DNA of 64,000 nucleotides, taken from positions 1 to 64,000 of the forward strand of contig NZ_JABACJ020000026.1 in NCBI RefSeq assembly GCF_012524165.2, given 5' to 3'. Within the stretch, counting starts at the first letter, position 1, and every line of letters begins with the position of its first letter. Shown here piece by piece: positions 51,069 to 59,283 of the stretch. The notes beneath the pieces are model-generated. The model was not told the origin of the DNA. It did no database searches and saw only the letters and a program-made list of their open reading frames with translations. This stretch comes from Faecalicatena faecalis. GTDB taxonomy: Bacteria; Bacillota; Clostridia; Lachnospirales; Lachnospiraceae. The position numbers were made by a program, and so were the translations under genes.

Positions 51069-51101
51069 AAAAGAGGTGTGAAGTTGACACACCTCTTTTA
51101 T
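51069..51101 (+). terminator. terminator after hom
   Basis: AAAAGAGGTGTG (51069-51080) pairs with CACACCTCTTTT (51088-51099), with the T run in the right arm. Confidence 0.9.
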
Positions 51102-51194
51102 AATGGTATAACAGTATATAGCACGCTATCTATTACATGGAGCGATGAGAGAATGTGAAGATACAGATAGGAAAAGGATGGAAAGGAGAGCAGC

Positions 51195-51629
51195 ATGGAG
51201 AGGAGAAATCAGCCGATCGGATTTACCGTAAAGCAGATCAATAATGTGTTTGAGAAAGACTTGAACGAAAAGCTGCGGACTATTGGAATCACAGCGTCTC
51301 AGTGTGCCGTATTGGATTACCTGTTCCATACGAATCAGGAAGAAGTCAGTCAGCGCGATGTGGAGCGTCATTTGAGTCTGAAGAATCCGACCGTGACCGG
51401 ACTGTTAAAAAGATTGGATGAAAAGGGCTTTATTTTCTGTGTTCCGAATGCCATAGATAAACGGAAGAAGAATATCTATCTTACAGAAAAAGCCTATGAT
51501 ATTCAGCGAAGAATGGAAGCGGACCGCAGGAAGCTGGACCGGGAGATGACCCGGGGAATGACCAAAAAGGAAATCGCGGCCCTCACAAGAGGACTTGAGA
51601 AGATGTTATATAATATAGCAGATCCATAA
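51195..51629 (+). CDS. MarR family transcriptional regulator
   Basis: A 144-residue winged-helix regulator of the MarR family. GITASQCAVLDYLFHTN (about 34-50), VSQRDVERHLSLKNPTVTGL (recognition helix) and LDEKGFIFCVPNAIDKRKKN (wing with the typical D-R region) are clear. AAAGGAGAGCAGC precedes the ATG. It lies upstream of thyA but in its own context; the ligand and target genes cannot be told. Confidence 0.9.
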   Translation: MERRNQPIGFTVKQINNVFEKDLNEKLRTIGITASQCAVLDYLFHTNQEEVSQRDVERHLSLKNPTVTGLLKRLDEKGFIFCVPNAIDKRKKNIYLTEKAYDIQRRMEADRRKLDREMTRGMTKKEIAALTRGLEKMLYNIADP

Positions 51630-51695
51630 AAATGGAAATGCTATATTGACCAAATATTCAAAATAATAATTCGAAATTAAGAGAAGACGGGGAGC

Positions 51696-51714
51696 AGAGG
51701 GGCCTGAACCCTTT
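51696..51714. repeat. short palindromic repeat, degenerate copy 3
   Basis: AGAGGGGCCTGAACCCTTT resembles the AAAGGGGTCAGACCCCTTT palindrome seen at 13838 and 29677, with two changes. It lies just before thyA. Confidence 0.4.
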
Positions 51715-51734
51715 GCAGGAAAGGAGACGACAAC

Positions 51735-52583
51735 ATGAGTTATGCAGATCAGTTATTCATCAATATGTGTCAGGACATCATCGAGAACGGCACCAGCACC
51801 GAGGGAGAGAAGGTCCGCCCGGTCTGGGAGGACGGGACCTCGGCTTATACAATCAAGAAGTTTGGAGTAGTGAACCGCTATGATCTCTCAAAGGAGTTCC
51901 CGGCGTTGACACTTAGAAGGACAGGAATCAAGAGCTGTGTGGATGAGATGTTGTGGATCTGGCAGAAGAAGTCCAATAATATCCATGAGCTAAATAGTCA
52001 TATCTGGGACAGCTGGGCAGATGAGGACGGCTCGATTGGAAAGGCTTACGGCTACCAGATGGGGGTGAAGCACCAGTATAAGGAAGGGATGATGGATCAG
52101 GTCGATCGTGTGATCTATGACCTGAAAAATAATCCGTACAGCCGCAGAATCATGACGAATATTTATGTACATCAGGATCTGCACGAGATGCGTCTGTATC
52201 CGTGCGCATACAGTATGACCTTTAATGTGACGAAGGAAAAAGGCAGCGAGCAGTTAACACTGAACGGCATTTTGAACCAGCGTTCCCAGGACATTTTGGC
52301 AGCGAACAATTGGAATGTCTGTCAATATGCGGTGCTTCTGCATATGCTCGCTCAGGTATGTGATATGAAGGTCGGGGAATTGGTGCATGTAATTGCAGAT
52401 GCCCATATTTATGACAGGCATATCCCTCTGATCAAGGAATTGATTTCCAGGGAGCCTTATCCGGCACCGAAGTTCTGGCTGAACCCAGAGATCAAGGATT
52501 TCTATGAGTTTACTACAGATGATGTGCGTCTGGATGATTATCAGACACATCCACAGATAAAAAATATACCGATTGCGGTTTAG
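51735..52583 (+). CDS. thyA: thymidylate synthase
   Basis: A 282-residue ThyA-type enzyme that methylates dUMP to dTMP with methylene-tetrahydrofolate. Visible are the Arg of the RRIMTNIYVHQDLHEM region, the catalytic Cys in RLYPCAYSMTFNV, LNQRSQDILAANNWNVCQYA (phosphate-binding RS-D) and HVIADAHIYDRHIP. The Cys is followed by Ala where the usual ThyA motif is PCH, and the protein is about 18 residues longer than the E. coli enzyme, so it belongs to a divergent Firmicutes group. AGGAAAGGAGACGACAAC precedes the ATG. folA follows 27 nt later, a matched pair since ThyA makes the dihydrofolate that FolA recycles. Confidence 0.93.
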   Translation: MSYADQLFINMCQDIIENGTSTEGEKVRPVWEDGTSAYTIKKFGVVNRYDLSKEFPALTLRRTGIKSCVDEMLWIWQKKSNNIHELNSHIWDSWADEDGSIGKAYGYQMGVKHQYKEGMMDQVDRVIYDLKNNPYSRRIMTNIYVHQDLHEMRLYPCAYSMTFNVTKEKGSEQLTLNGILNQRSQDILAANNWNVCQYAVLLHMLAQVCDMKVGELVHVIADAHIYDRHIPLIKELISREPYPAPKFWLNPEIKDFYEFTTDDVRLDDYQTHPQIKNIPIAV

Positions 52584-52610
52584 AGTGAGAGAGATAGGAG
52601 GTTCTACAGA

Positions 52611-53102
52611 ATGAATTTAATTGCAGCAGCAGATAAAAATTGGGCCATCGGCTATCAGAATAAACTATTGGTTAGTATTCCTTCGGACATGAAGTTCTTC
52701 CGGGAGACGACTTCTGGAAAGGTAGTCGTTATGGGACGTAAGACTCTGGAAAGCTTTCCGAACGGTCTGCCCCTAAAGAACAGAGTAAACATAGTCCTGA
52801 CATCTAACCAGGATTATTGTGTAAAAGATGCGGTTATTGTGCATACTTTAGAGGAATTGTTAGAGGAACTGAAAAAATATAAGTCAGAGGATGTTTACGT
52901 GATAGGCGGTGACAGTGTGTACCGGCAGCTTCTAGATTACTGTGATACAGCGTTGATCACTAAGATAGATCATGCGTTCCAGGCAGATACGTATTTTCCG
53001 AATCTGGATGAAAAAGAGGACTGGGAGATGACACAGGAAAGTGAGGAGCAGACCTGTTTTGATCTGGAATACAGGTTCACGAAGTATGAGCGCCGTCAGT
53101 AG
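52611..53102 (+). CDS. folA: dihydrofolate reductase
   Basis: A 163-residue DHFR that reduces dihydrofolate to tetrahydrofolate with NADPH. MNLIAAADKNWAIGYQNKLL at the N-terminus, IPSDMKFFRETTSGKVVVMG (with the substrate-binding Asp), RKTLESFP, VIGGDSVYRQLL and ADTYFPNLDE are typical. ATAGGAGGTTCTACAGA precedes the ATG. It is in an operon with thyA and probably the metal importer downstream (30 nt gap). Confidence 0.95.
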   Translation: MNLIAAADKNWAIGYQNKLLVSIPSDMKFFRETTSGKVVVMGRKTLESFPNGLPLKNRVNIVLTSNQDYCVKDAVIVHTLEELLEELKKYKSEDVYVIGGDSVYRQLLDYCDTALITKIDHAFQADTYFPNLDEKEDWEMTQESEEQTCFDLEYRFTKYERRQ

Positions 53103-53132
53103 ATACTGACATAGAAAGTAAGTGAAATTTTG

Positions 53133-54182
53133 ATGGATAAAAAGAAGTGGATCAACCAAATACAAAGAACCGGAAGAAATATTAAGGGCGGAAAACGCAT
53201 CTTCGCCCTCCTTCTGGTTTTTTCGGCTGTCTTTCTTTTTGGCTGTGCGGCGGCTGATTCAGGCAATCAGAAAGAGGCCAAAAAAGGGGACGAAAAAAAA
53301 CTGAAAGTAGTCACCACTATTTTTCCACAGTATGATTTCGTGCGGGAAATCGCAGGAGACCGAGTGAATCTAAAGATGCTTCTGAAACCAGGGGAGGAGA
53401 GCCATTCTTATGAGCCGACTCCCAAGGATATCATCGATATCCAGAATTGTGACCTGTTCATCTATGTGGGCGGGGAGAACGATGCCTGGGTGGAGGATAT
53501 CTTAGATTCCATGGATGCAGGCAGCAGGAAGACGCTGCGGCTGGTGGACTGTGTGGAGACGGTGGAGGAAGAACATGTGGAGGGCATGAAAGAGGAGCGC
53601 TCTGTAGAAGAACTTCACGGAACAGGGGAAGAGGAGCAGGCAGAAATCGACGAGCACGTGTGGACATCTCCCCAAAATGCAGTAAAGATCGTGGAAAACC
53701 TGACAACGCTTTTGTGTCAGGAGGATCCAAAAGGGGCAGATCAGTACAGGCAGTCGGCTGAGGCATATGAAAGGAAGCTTGAGAAGCTGGATGAGCAGTT
53801 CAGAAAGGTAGTGAAGGAGTCGCCCAGAAAGGAACTCCTTTTTGGAGATCGTTTTCCATTCAGATACTTTGTGGATGAGTACTCTCTGAACTATTATGCG
53901 GCATTTCCGGGATGTGCATCTGATACGGAACCAAGCGCCGCAACGATGGCTTATTTAATCAATAAGGTAAAAAAAGAGCATATTCCGGTCGTCCTGAAAA
54001 TGGAATTGAGCAATGACAATATCGCTCAGGCAATCGCAGAGGCGACGGGGGCAAAGGTAAAGGTGTTCTATAGCTGTCATAATATTACGGCAGAGCAATT
54101 CAAGGAGCATACTACTTATCTGAGTTTGATGGAGCAAAATGTTGAGACGTTGAAGGAGGCACTGTCAGATGGCACTGATTAA
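53133..54182 (+). CDS. znuA: zinc-type metal ABC transporter substrate-binding lipoprotein (ZnuA family)
   Basis: A cluster A-I (ZnuA/AdcA-type) metal-binding lipoprotein of about 349 residues with lipobox LFGC (Cys 38) after a long basic N-terminus. Metal ligands can be seen in GEESHSYEPTPKDI and EIDEHVWTSPQNA (two His). At the third site, where most relatives have H-x-A-F-x-Y-F, this protein reads GDRFPFRYF, a pattern of a Clostridial subgroup, so coordination there must differ. The last lobe has MELSNDNIAQAIAEATGAK. Between the lobes is an acidic stretch (about 130-175) in place of the usual His-rich loop. It should deliver Zn2+ or Mn2+ to the next two gene products. Its end overlaps znuC by 14 bp. 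Confidence 0.87.
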   Translation: MDKKKWINQIQRTGRNIKGGKRIFALLLVFSAVFLFGCAAADSGNQKEAKKGDEKKLKVVTTIFPQYDFVREIAGDRVNLKMLLKPGEESHSYEPTPKDIIDIQNCDLFIYVGGENDAWVEDILDSMDAGSRKTLRLVDCVETVEEEHVEGMKEERSVEELHGTGEEEQAEIDEHVWTSPQNAVKIVENLTTLLCQEDPKGADQYRQSAEAYERKLEKLDEQFRKVVKESPRKELLFGDRFPFRYFVDEYSLNYYAAFPGCASDTEPSAATMAYLINKVKKEHIPVVLKMELSNDNIAQAIAEATGAKVKVFYSCHNITAEQFKEHTTYLSLMEQNVETLKEALSDGTD

Positions 54183-54882
54183 ATGTGAAAATATATCCAT
54201 TGCCTATGAAGGGCAGACCGTCGTGCATGACCTTTCTTTTGAGGTAGGGCAGGCGGATTACCTCTGCATCATCGGGGAGAATGGCTCGGGAAAAAGTACG
54301 TTGGTAAAGAGTCTTTTGGGACTGAAAGCTCCGGCAAAGGGAAAGATTATCCTGGGGGACGGGCTGAAACAAAATGAAATTGGATACCTCCCGCAGCAGA
54401 CGGATGTCCAAAAGGATTTCCCAGCCAGCGTCTATGAAGTGGTTCTCTCAGGCAGGCTTAACAGCCGGGGATTTCGTCCGTTCTACACTGCGACAGATAA
54501 GGAGAAGGCCAGAGAGAATATGGAGCTGTTGGGAATTCAAGACTTGGAGAGGCAGTGCTTTCGGGACCTGTCAGGAGGACAGAAGCAGCGGGTACTTTTA
54601 GCACGTGCGCTGTGTGCCACAAAAAAGCTGCTGCTTCTGGACGAGCCTGTGACCGGGCTGGATCCGATCGTAACCCAGGAATTCTATCAACTGATCAATG
54701 AGATCAATAAAAAATCAGGAATCGCGGTTGTTATGGTCTCCCACGACATCGAGAGTACGATGGCATATGCCAGTCATATCCTGCACCTGCAGGAGACTGC
54801 ACTTTTCTTCGGCAGTGCGATGGACTATCAGAGAAGTGAGATCGGACAGGCGTTTTTGAGAGGCGGTGAGCACCATGCTTGA
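54169..54882 (+). CDS. znuC: metal ABC transporter ATP-binding protein (ZnuC type)
   Basis: A 237-residue ABC ATPase with Walker A GENGSGKSTLVKSL (about 36-49), signature LSGGQKQRVLLARAL (about 137-151), Walker B LLLLDEPVTGLD and the switch His in VMVSHD. Order (binding protein, ATPase, permease) and family fit Zn/Mn uptake. It overlaps both neighbours (14 bp with znuA, 17 bp with znuB), so the three are translationally coupled. Confidence 0.92.
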   Translation: MALIKCENISIAYEGQTVVHDLSFEVGQADYLCIIGENGSGKSTLVKSLLGLKAPAKGKIILGDGLKQNEIGYLPQQTDVQKDFPASVYEVVLSGRLNSRGFRPFYTATDKEKARENMELLGIQDLERQCFRDLSGGQKQRVLLARALCATKKLLLLDEPVTGLDPIVTQEFYQLINEINKKSGIAVVMVSHDIESTMAYASHILHLQETALFFGSAMDYQRSEIGQAFLRGGEHHA

Positions 54883-55699
54883 GAAAATGATTGAGATGTT
54901 TTCCTATCCCTTTATGGTGAGGGCGATTTTGGTTGGCTCCTTGGTATCTCTGTGCTCGGCACTTCTGGGAGTCAGTCTTGTATTGAAACGCTATTCTATG
55001 ATTGGGGACGGACTGTCCCATGTAGGCTTCGGGGCGCTTGCCATTGCAACGGCCATGAATGCAGCACCGCTGGGAGTGGCAATCCCAATCGTGATTCTGG
55101 CAGCAGTTCTGCTTCTTCGGATCAGCGGGAACAGCAAAATCAAAGGAGATGGGGCAATCGCATTGATTTCAACGGGAGCTCTTGCAATCGGTGTCATGGT
55201 GATTTCTATGACTACCGGGATGAATACAGATGTCTACAATTATATGTTCGGAAGTATCCTGGCAATGAGCGGCAAGGATGTAGAATTAAGCATGATACTG
55301 TCAGCAGCGGTCCTGATTCTTTACATCCTCTTCTACCATAAAATATTCGCAATCACATTTGATGAGACCTTTGCGCGCGCTACGGGAGTCAGGGCAAATC
55401 TGTACAATACCTTGATTGCTGTCCTGACTGCAGTTACGATTGTCCTGGGGATGCGGATGATGGGAGCATTATTGATTTCCAGCCTTATCATCTTTCCTGC
55501 ATTGACTTCCATGCGGATATGCAAGACATTTAAAAGTGTCATAATAAACTCTGCAATTGTCTCGGTAGTTTGCCTTTTTATTGGGATTGCCATCTCATAC
55601 ATTTGGGCAACTCCTGCCGGAGCAAGTGTGGTAATTGTAAATATGGGAGCGTTATTCTTATATACGATTGTAGGTTCAGTAAAGAATAGAAGCTTTTAG
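54866..55699 (+). CDS. znuB: metal ABC transporter permease (ZnuB type)
   Basis: A 277-residue permease of the ABC-3 family with about eight hydrophobic segments. YSMIGDGLSHVGFGALAIAT (about 44-63) is the conserved cytoplasmic loop, with NLYNTLIAVLTAVTIVLGMR and LISSLIIFPALTSMR further on. Together with ZnuA and ZnuC it should form a Zn2+ (or Mn2+) importer. No zinc regulator (Zur/AdcR) is adjacent; the MarR gene at 51195 is too distant and separated by thyA-folA for a firm link. Confidence 0.92.
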   Translation: MSTMLEKMIEMFSYPFMVRAILVGSLVSLCSALLGVSLVLKRYSMIGDGLSHVGFGALAIATAMNAAPLGVAIPIVILAAVLLLRISGNSKIKGDGAIALISTGALAIGVMVISMTTGMNTDVYNYMFGSILAMSGKDVELSMILSAAVLILYILFYHKIFAITFDETFARATGVRANLYNTLIAVLTAVTIVLGMRMMGALLISSLIIFPALTSMRICKTFKSVIINSAIVSVVCLFIGIAISYIWATPAGASVVIVNMGALFLYTIVGSVKNRSF

Positions 55700-55758
55700 G
55701 GAGACTTAAAAGTGAACGTTATATATTCACTTCTGCGAATGGTTTTAGGAGGAGAAAA

Positions 55759-56388
55759 ATGTTGATTGCGGCAGCGGTTCTGATGGTTCTGTTTGGTAGT
55801 ATTTACTTTTTCTGGAAAGAAGGCGGAAGCAGAAAACCGCTGATTTTTAAGGCAGTAGCGACCTTGATGGCTGTGCTGCTGGCGTTTTATCATGCTGTAA
55901 ATTCGGAGGCAGCCGATTTATGGTGGCTCTTTTTTGGTATTCTGTTTTATATGGCAGCAGATGTACTTCTGGAAATCTGGTTCCTCAGCGGAGTGACTGC
56001 ATTTGGAATCGGACATATCTGTGTGATTGTGAGCCTGCTTGGAACAGGGGCGGCCGCCTGGAATACGGTCCTGATTTTTTTGATCCTGTATGGAGGCATG
56101 TTCCTGGTAGTCAGAAAATATCTGAAGGATCTTGGCAAGCTGCTCCTGCCCGGCGTTTTCTATGCGGCCCTTCTTTGTCTGATGGCGGCGCTGGCAATAT
56201 CAAGGGGAATTAAGGTGCAGAACCTTGCATCTGTCCTGACAGGGATTGGCGGCATCTGCTTCGTGGTTTCGGACACGATCCTGGGCTGGAGTCATCTCAG
56301 CGGAAATCGGAGGCGGGGGTACAGTGCCCTTCTGTTGATTCTATATTATACGGCGGTATATCTTTTGGCCGCAGGACGGATGATGTAA
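55759..56388 (+). CDS. YhhN family (lysoplasmalogenase-like) membrane protein
   Basis: A 209-residue membrane protein with about seven or eight hydrophobic segments of the YhhN/TMEM86 family. Typical are YMAADVLLEIWFL (about 72-84), GIGHICVIVSLLG, GGMFLVVRKYL and VSDTILGWSHLSG near residue 175. Animal members hydrolyse lysoplasmalogen; plasmalogens also occur in anaerobic Clostridia, so a lipid role is plausible. AGGAGGAGAAAA precedes the ATG. It is 59 nt after znuB and may be the last gene of that transcript. Confidence 0.85.
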   Translation: MLIAAAVLMVLFGSIYFFWKEGGSRKPLIFKAVATLMAVLLAFYHAVNSEAADLWWLFFGILFYMAADVLLEIWFLSGVTAFGIGHICVIVSLLGTGAAAWNTVLIFLILYGGMFLVVRKYLKDLGKLLLPGVFYAALLCLMAALAISRGIKVQNLASVLTGIGGICFVVSDTILGWSHLSGNRRRGYSALLLILYYTAVYLLAAGRMM

Positions 56389-56482
56389 TGATGTGTTTTG
56401 TTTCTTCATTTTGGTCATATATAGCCTGGTCCGAACAAGGCGGCTGATTTAGTATAGGATAAAAAACATCAAGGATATGGCA

Positions 56483-56511
56483 TTGACAAAGTTAAATACA
56501 CACACTATAAT
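56483..56511 (+). promoter_or_regulatory. strong promoter of the ilvB T-box transcript
   Basis: TTGACA (56483-56488), a 17-nt spacer and TATAAT (56506-56511): both boxes are perfect matches. Confidence 0.93.
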
Positions 56512-56534
56512 GAATATAAATTTACCAAAACAGA

Positions 56535-56820
56535 TGTTGTGAAATGCTAAGACAGGGAGGAGTACATAGGAACCGGATGCCAAGAGAGAAGACGGCTGGT
56601 GGAAGTCTTCGTGACGGATCTATGGAAGTAGCCCCCGAGCAGTGGACCGAACAGGCATATCGCCTAAGTAAGCTTCAACGTTGTTCCTACGTTACAGGGA
56701 AGCAGTATCGGAAGAAGTTCCTTCCTGTACTGACTGAGTGCAGAGAGTCATTCTCTGAAGTTAGGTGGTAACACGGATTGCAGATTCGCCCTAAGCTAAT
56801 TATAGCTTAGGGCTCTTTTA
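56535..56820 (+). promoter_or_regulatory. T-box leader with Ile (AUC) specifier controlling ilvB-ilvN
   Basis: A tRNA-sensing leader. Stem I begins near 56555: CATA pairs with TATG and CCG with CGG, leaving GGAA on one side and ATC (the likely specifier codon, Ile) on the other at about 56618-56620. The T-box itself reads AAGTTAGGTGGTAACACGG (56759-56777), a variant of the usual core. The terminator GCCCTAAGCT/AGCTTAGGGC (56788-56797 with 56804-56813) plus TCTTTT follows. Uncharged tRNA-Ile should bind, form the antiterminator and switch on the acetolactate synthase genes 67 nt downstream. The 75-codon open frame in this stretch is not a gene. Confidence 0.92.
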
Positions 56821-56886
56821 GCTTTCAGGGGCATTGTAAAAGCACGGTACAAGAAAGACAGCTGGGGAAATAAAGGAGGTATATGC

Positions 56887-58605
56887 ATGAGACAGATTTC
56901 AGGAAACAAATTGTTGGTTAAGGCATTGAAGGAGGAAGGTGTAGACACACTGTTCGGATATCCGGGTGCCTGTACGATCGATATCAGTGATGAACTTTAT
57001 AAGCAGGATGATATCCGGGTTATTCTGCCAAGACATGAGCAGGCTCTTGTGCATGAGGCAGATGCTTATGCGAGGACAACAGGAAAAGTAGGAGTATGTC
57101 TGGTGACCAGCGGACCAGGAGCGACTAATCTGGTCACGGGGCTTGCAACAGCGAATTATGACAGTGTTCCGCTTGTATGTTTTACAGGACAGGTGGCAAG
57201 GCACCTAATCGGAAATGATGCATTCCAGGAAGTGGATATTGTGGGCATCACAAGAAGTATCACAAAGTATGGTGTGACGGTCCGCAACAGAGAAGACTTA
57301 GGAAGAATCATTAAAGAAGCGTTCTATATCGCAAGGACAGGAAAGCCCGGACCAGTACTGATCGATCTTCCTAAGGATGTGATGGCGGAGCTGGGCAGTG
57401 CCGAATATCCGTCAGAGGTGAATATCCGCGGCTATAAGCCGAATACAAATGTACATATCGGACAATTGAAAAAGGCAATCAAGATGCTGAATAAGGCAGA
57501 GCGTCCCCTGTTCCTTGCAGGCGGCGGCGTGAATATTGCCCGTGCAAATGATATTTTCACGAAGATCGTAGAGAAGACGAATATCCCGGTCATCACGACT
57601 GTTATGGGAAGGGGCGCAATTCCGACCAATCATCCGCTTTATATCGGTAATCTGGGAATGCATGGCGCTTATGCGGCAAATATGGCTGTTAGTGAATGTG
57701 ATCTTCTTTTTTCCATTGGGACCCGGTTCAATGACAGGATTACCGGGAAATTACATGCCTTTGCACCGAAGGCCCAGATCGTCCATATCGATATCGATAC
57801 CGCGGCTATTTCCAGGAATATCCATGTAGATATCCCGATTGTAGCCGATGCCAGAGAGGCAGTCTTAAAGATGCAGGAGTATGTAGAACCATGTCATACG
57901 GAAAAATGGCTGGGACAGGTGAATGCATGGCAGGCAGAGCATCCATTGATGATGAAGAAGCACGCAGAGATGGGGCCGAAGGATATCATTGATGAGATAA
58001 ACCGCCAGTTCGATGAGGCAATCGTAGTAACAGATGTGGGACAGCACCAGATGTTTGCGGCCCAGTATGTAGAAATTACAGAAAAGAAGCAGATCATCAT
58101 GTCCGGCGGCTTGGGAACGATGGGATATGGTTTCCCGGGAGCAGTCGGAGCAAAGCTTGGAAATCCTGACACACCAGTCATTGCCATTTCCGGCGACGGC
58201 GGAATGCAGATGAATATCCAGGAATTTGCGACCGCAGTCCTGGAAGAGCTTCCGGTCATTCTCTGTGTATTTAACAATACCTATCTCGGTATGGTGCGCC
58301 AGTGGCAGAAGCTGTTTTATGGAAAGCGCTATGGAATGACGAATCTGCGTTCCGGTGCATTGTTCCGCAGGACAGAAGGGAAAGAAATGCCTGAATATAC
58401 ACCGGACTTTGTAAAACTGGCTGAGAGCTATGGGGCAAAGGGAATCCGTGTGACAAAGAAGGATGAGATCGCAGGAGCATTTGAAGAAGCAAAGAAGAAT
58501 ACAAAGGTTCCGACATTGATTGAATTTATCATAGATCCGGAGGAGATGGTATACCCGATGATCCAGCCGGATGGAACTCTGGAAGAGATGATCATGGACT
58601 GTTAA
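56887..58605 (+). CDS. ilvB: acetolactate synthase, large subunit (biosynthetic)
   Basis: A 572-residue thiamine-diphosphate enzyme, first common step of isoleucine, valine and leucine synthesis. Marks: GVDTLFGYPGACTIDISDEL, the catalytic Glu in RHEQALVHEADAYART (about residue 50), VTSGPGATNLVTGLATA, FAD-binding middle domain and the C-terminal ThDP motif ISGDGGMQMNIQEFATAV (about 435-452) with the LGMVRQWQ stretch typical of the herbicide-binding biosynthetic class. AAAGGAGGTATATGC precedes the ATG. It is controlled by the T-box upstream and coupled to ilvN (14-nt gap). Confidence 0.96.
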   Translation: MRQISGNKLLVKALKEEGVDTLFGYPGACTIDISDELYKQDDIRVILPRHEQALVHEADAYARTTGKVGVCLVTSGPGATNLVTGLATANYDSVPLVCFTGQVARHLIGNDAFQEVDIVGITRSITKYGVTVRNREDLGRIIKEAFYIARTGKPGPVLIDLPKDVMAELGSAEYPSEVNIRGYKPNTNVHIGQLKKAIKMLNKAERPLFLAGGGVNIARANDIFTKIVEKTNIPVITTVMGRGAIPTNHPLYIGNLGMHGAYAANMAVSECDLLFSIGTRFNDRITGKLHAFAPKAQIVHIDIDTAAISRNIHVDIPIVADAREAVLKMQEYVEPCHTEKWLGQVNAWQAEHPLMMKKHAEMGPKDIIDEINRQFDEAIVVTDVGQHQMFAAQYVEITEKKQIIMSGGLGTMGYGFPGAVGAKLGNPDTPVIAISGDGGMQMNIQEFATAVLEELPVILCVFNNTYLGMVRQWQKLFYGKRYGMTNLRSGALFRRTEGKEMPEYTPDFVKLAESYGAKGIRVTKKDEIAGAFEEAKKNTKVPTLIEFIIDPEEMVYPMIQPDGTLEEMIMDC

Positions 58606-58619
58606 GGGAGGAAAAAAGT

Positions 58620-59129
58620 ATGGATAATAATCTAAAAAAAAGATGGATTTCATTATATGTAGAGAATCAGGTAGGTGTTCTGTCCAAGATATCTGGTCTG
58701 TTTTCCGGCAAGTCCTATAATCTGGACAGCTTAACTGTAGGTACGACAGAGGATCCCACGATTTCCAGGATGACTATTGCGACGGTAAGTGATGACGAGA
58801 CGTTCGAGCAGATTAAGAAACAGTTGAATCGTCTTGTGGAAGTCATCAAAGTCATTGACTTTACAGATATTTTTGTCAGGATGAAGGAAATCCTGTATAT
58901 CAAAGTCAGAAAGTGTACTCAGGAAGATAAGGTGGAGCTATTCCAGATCGCAGAGACGTTCAAGGCGAGGGTCATCGATTATGGAAAGGACAGCCTGCTT
59001 TTGGAATTTGTACAGACGGCCGCAAAAAATGATGCTGTCATCAAGCTGATGAAAGAGGAATTCAAGAATATTGAGGTGGTACGCGGCGGAAGCGTAGGAA
59101 TCGAGTCTATCAGTATGATGGAACGCTAG
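58620..59129 (+). CDS. ilvN: acetolactate synthase, small (regulatory) subunit
   Basis: A 169-residue regulatory subunit with an N-terminal ACT domain (about 9-80, WISLYVENQVGVLSKISGLF, then GTTEDPTISRMTI) that binds valine, and a C-terminal ACT-like part (about 88-165, ILYIKVRKC, RVIDYGKDSLLLEFV). It activates IlvB and gives feedback control. GGGAGGAAAAAAGT precedes the ATG. Confidence 0.95.
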   Translation: MDNNLKKRWISLYVENQVGVLSKISGLFSGKSYNLDSLTVGTTEDPTISRMTIATVSDDETFEQIKKQLNRLVEVIKVIDFTDIFVRMKEILYIKVRKCTQEDKVELFQIAETFKARVIDYGKDSLLLEFVQTAAKNDAVIKLMKEEFKNIEVVRGGSVGIESISMMER

Positions 59130-59201
59130 GAGAGTCCTTATGACCAGATCGGGCGGGGACAGAGGAAAGGAAGACGATGATATAAAAAACAGAGCGCACT
59201 C

Positions 59202-59230
59202 TTGAATTTTATATCAGGAAGTATTATAAT
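59202..59230 (+). promoter_or_regulatory. promoter of ilvE
   Basis: TTGAAT (59202-59207), 17-nt spacer, TATAAT (59225-59230), 54 nt before the ilvE start. ilvE therefore has its own transcription start outside T-box control, although read-through from ilvBN is possible. Confidence 0.85.
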
Positions 59231-59283
59231 TGGCACAGAGACAGTTTTAGCTGCATGAATGCAGAGGAATGGAGGAGATACAG

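Noticed and set aside
51630-51734. Tetrahydrofolate riboswitch before thyA
   Set aside because: The gap is too short and lacks the conserved aptamer strings; it holds only a degenerate palindromic repeat and a ribosome site.
56544-56771. A 75-codon open frame before ilvB
   Set aside because: It lies fully inside the T-box leader and has no similarity to a protein family.
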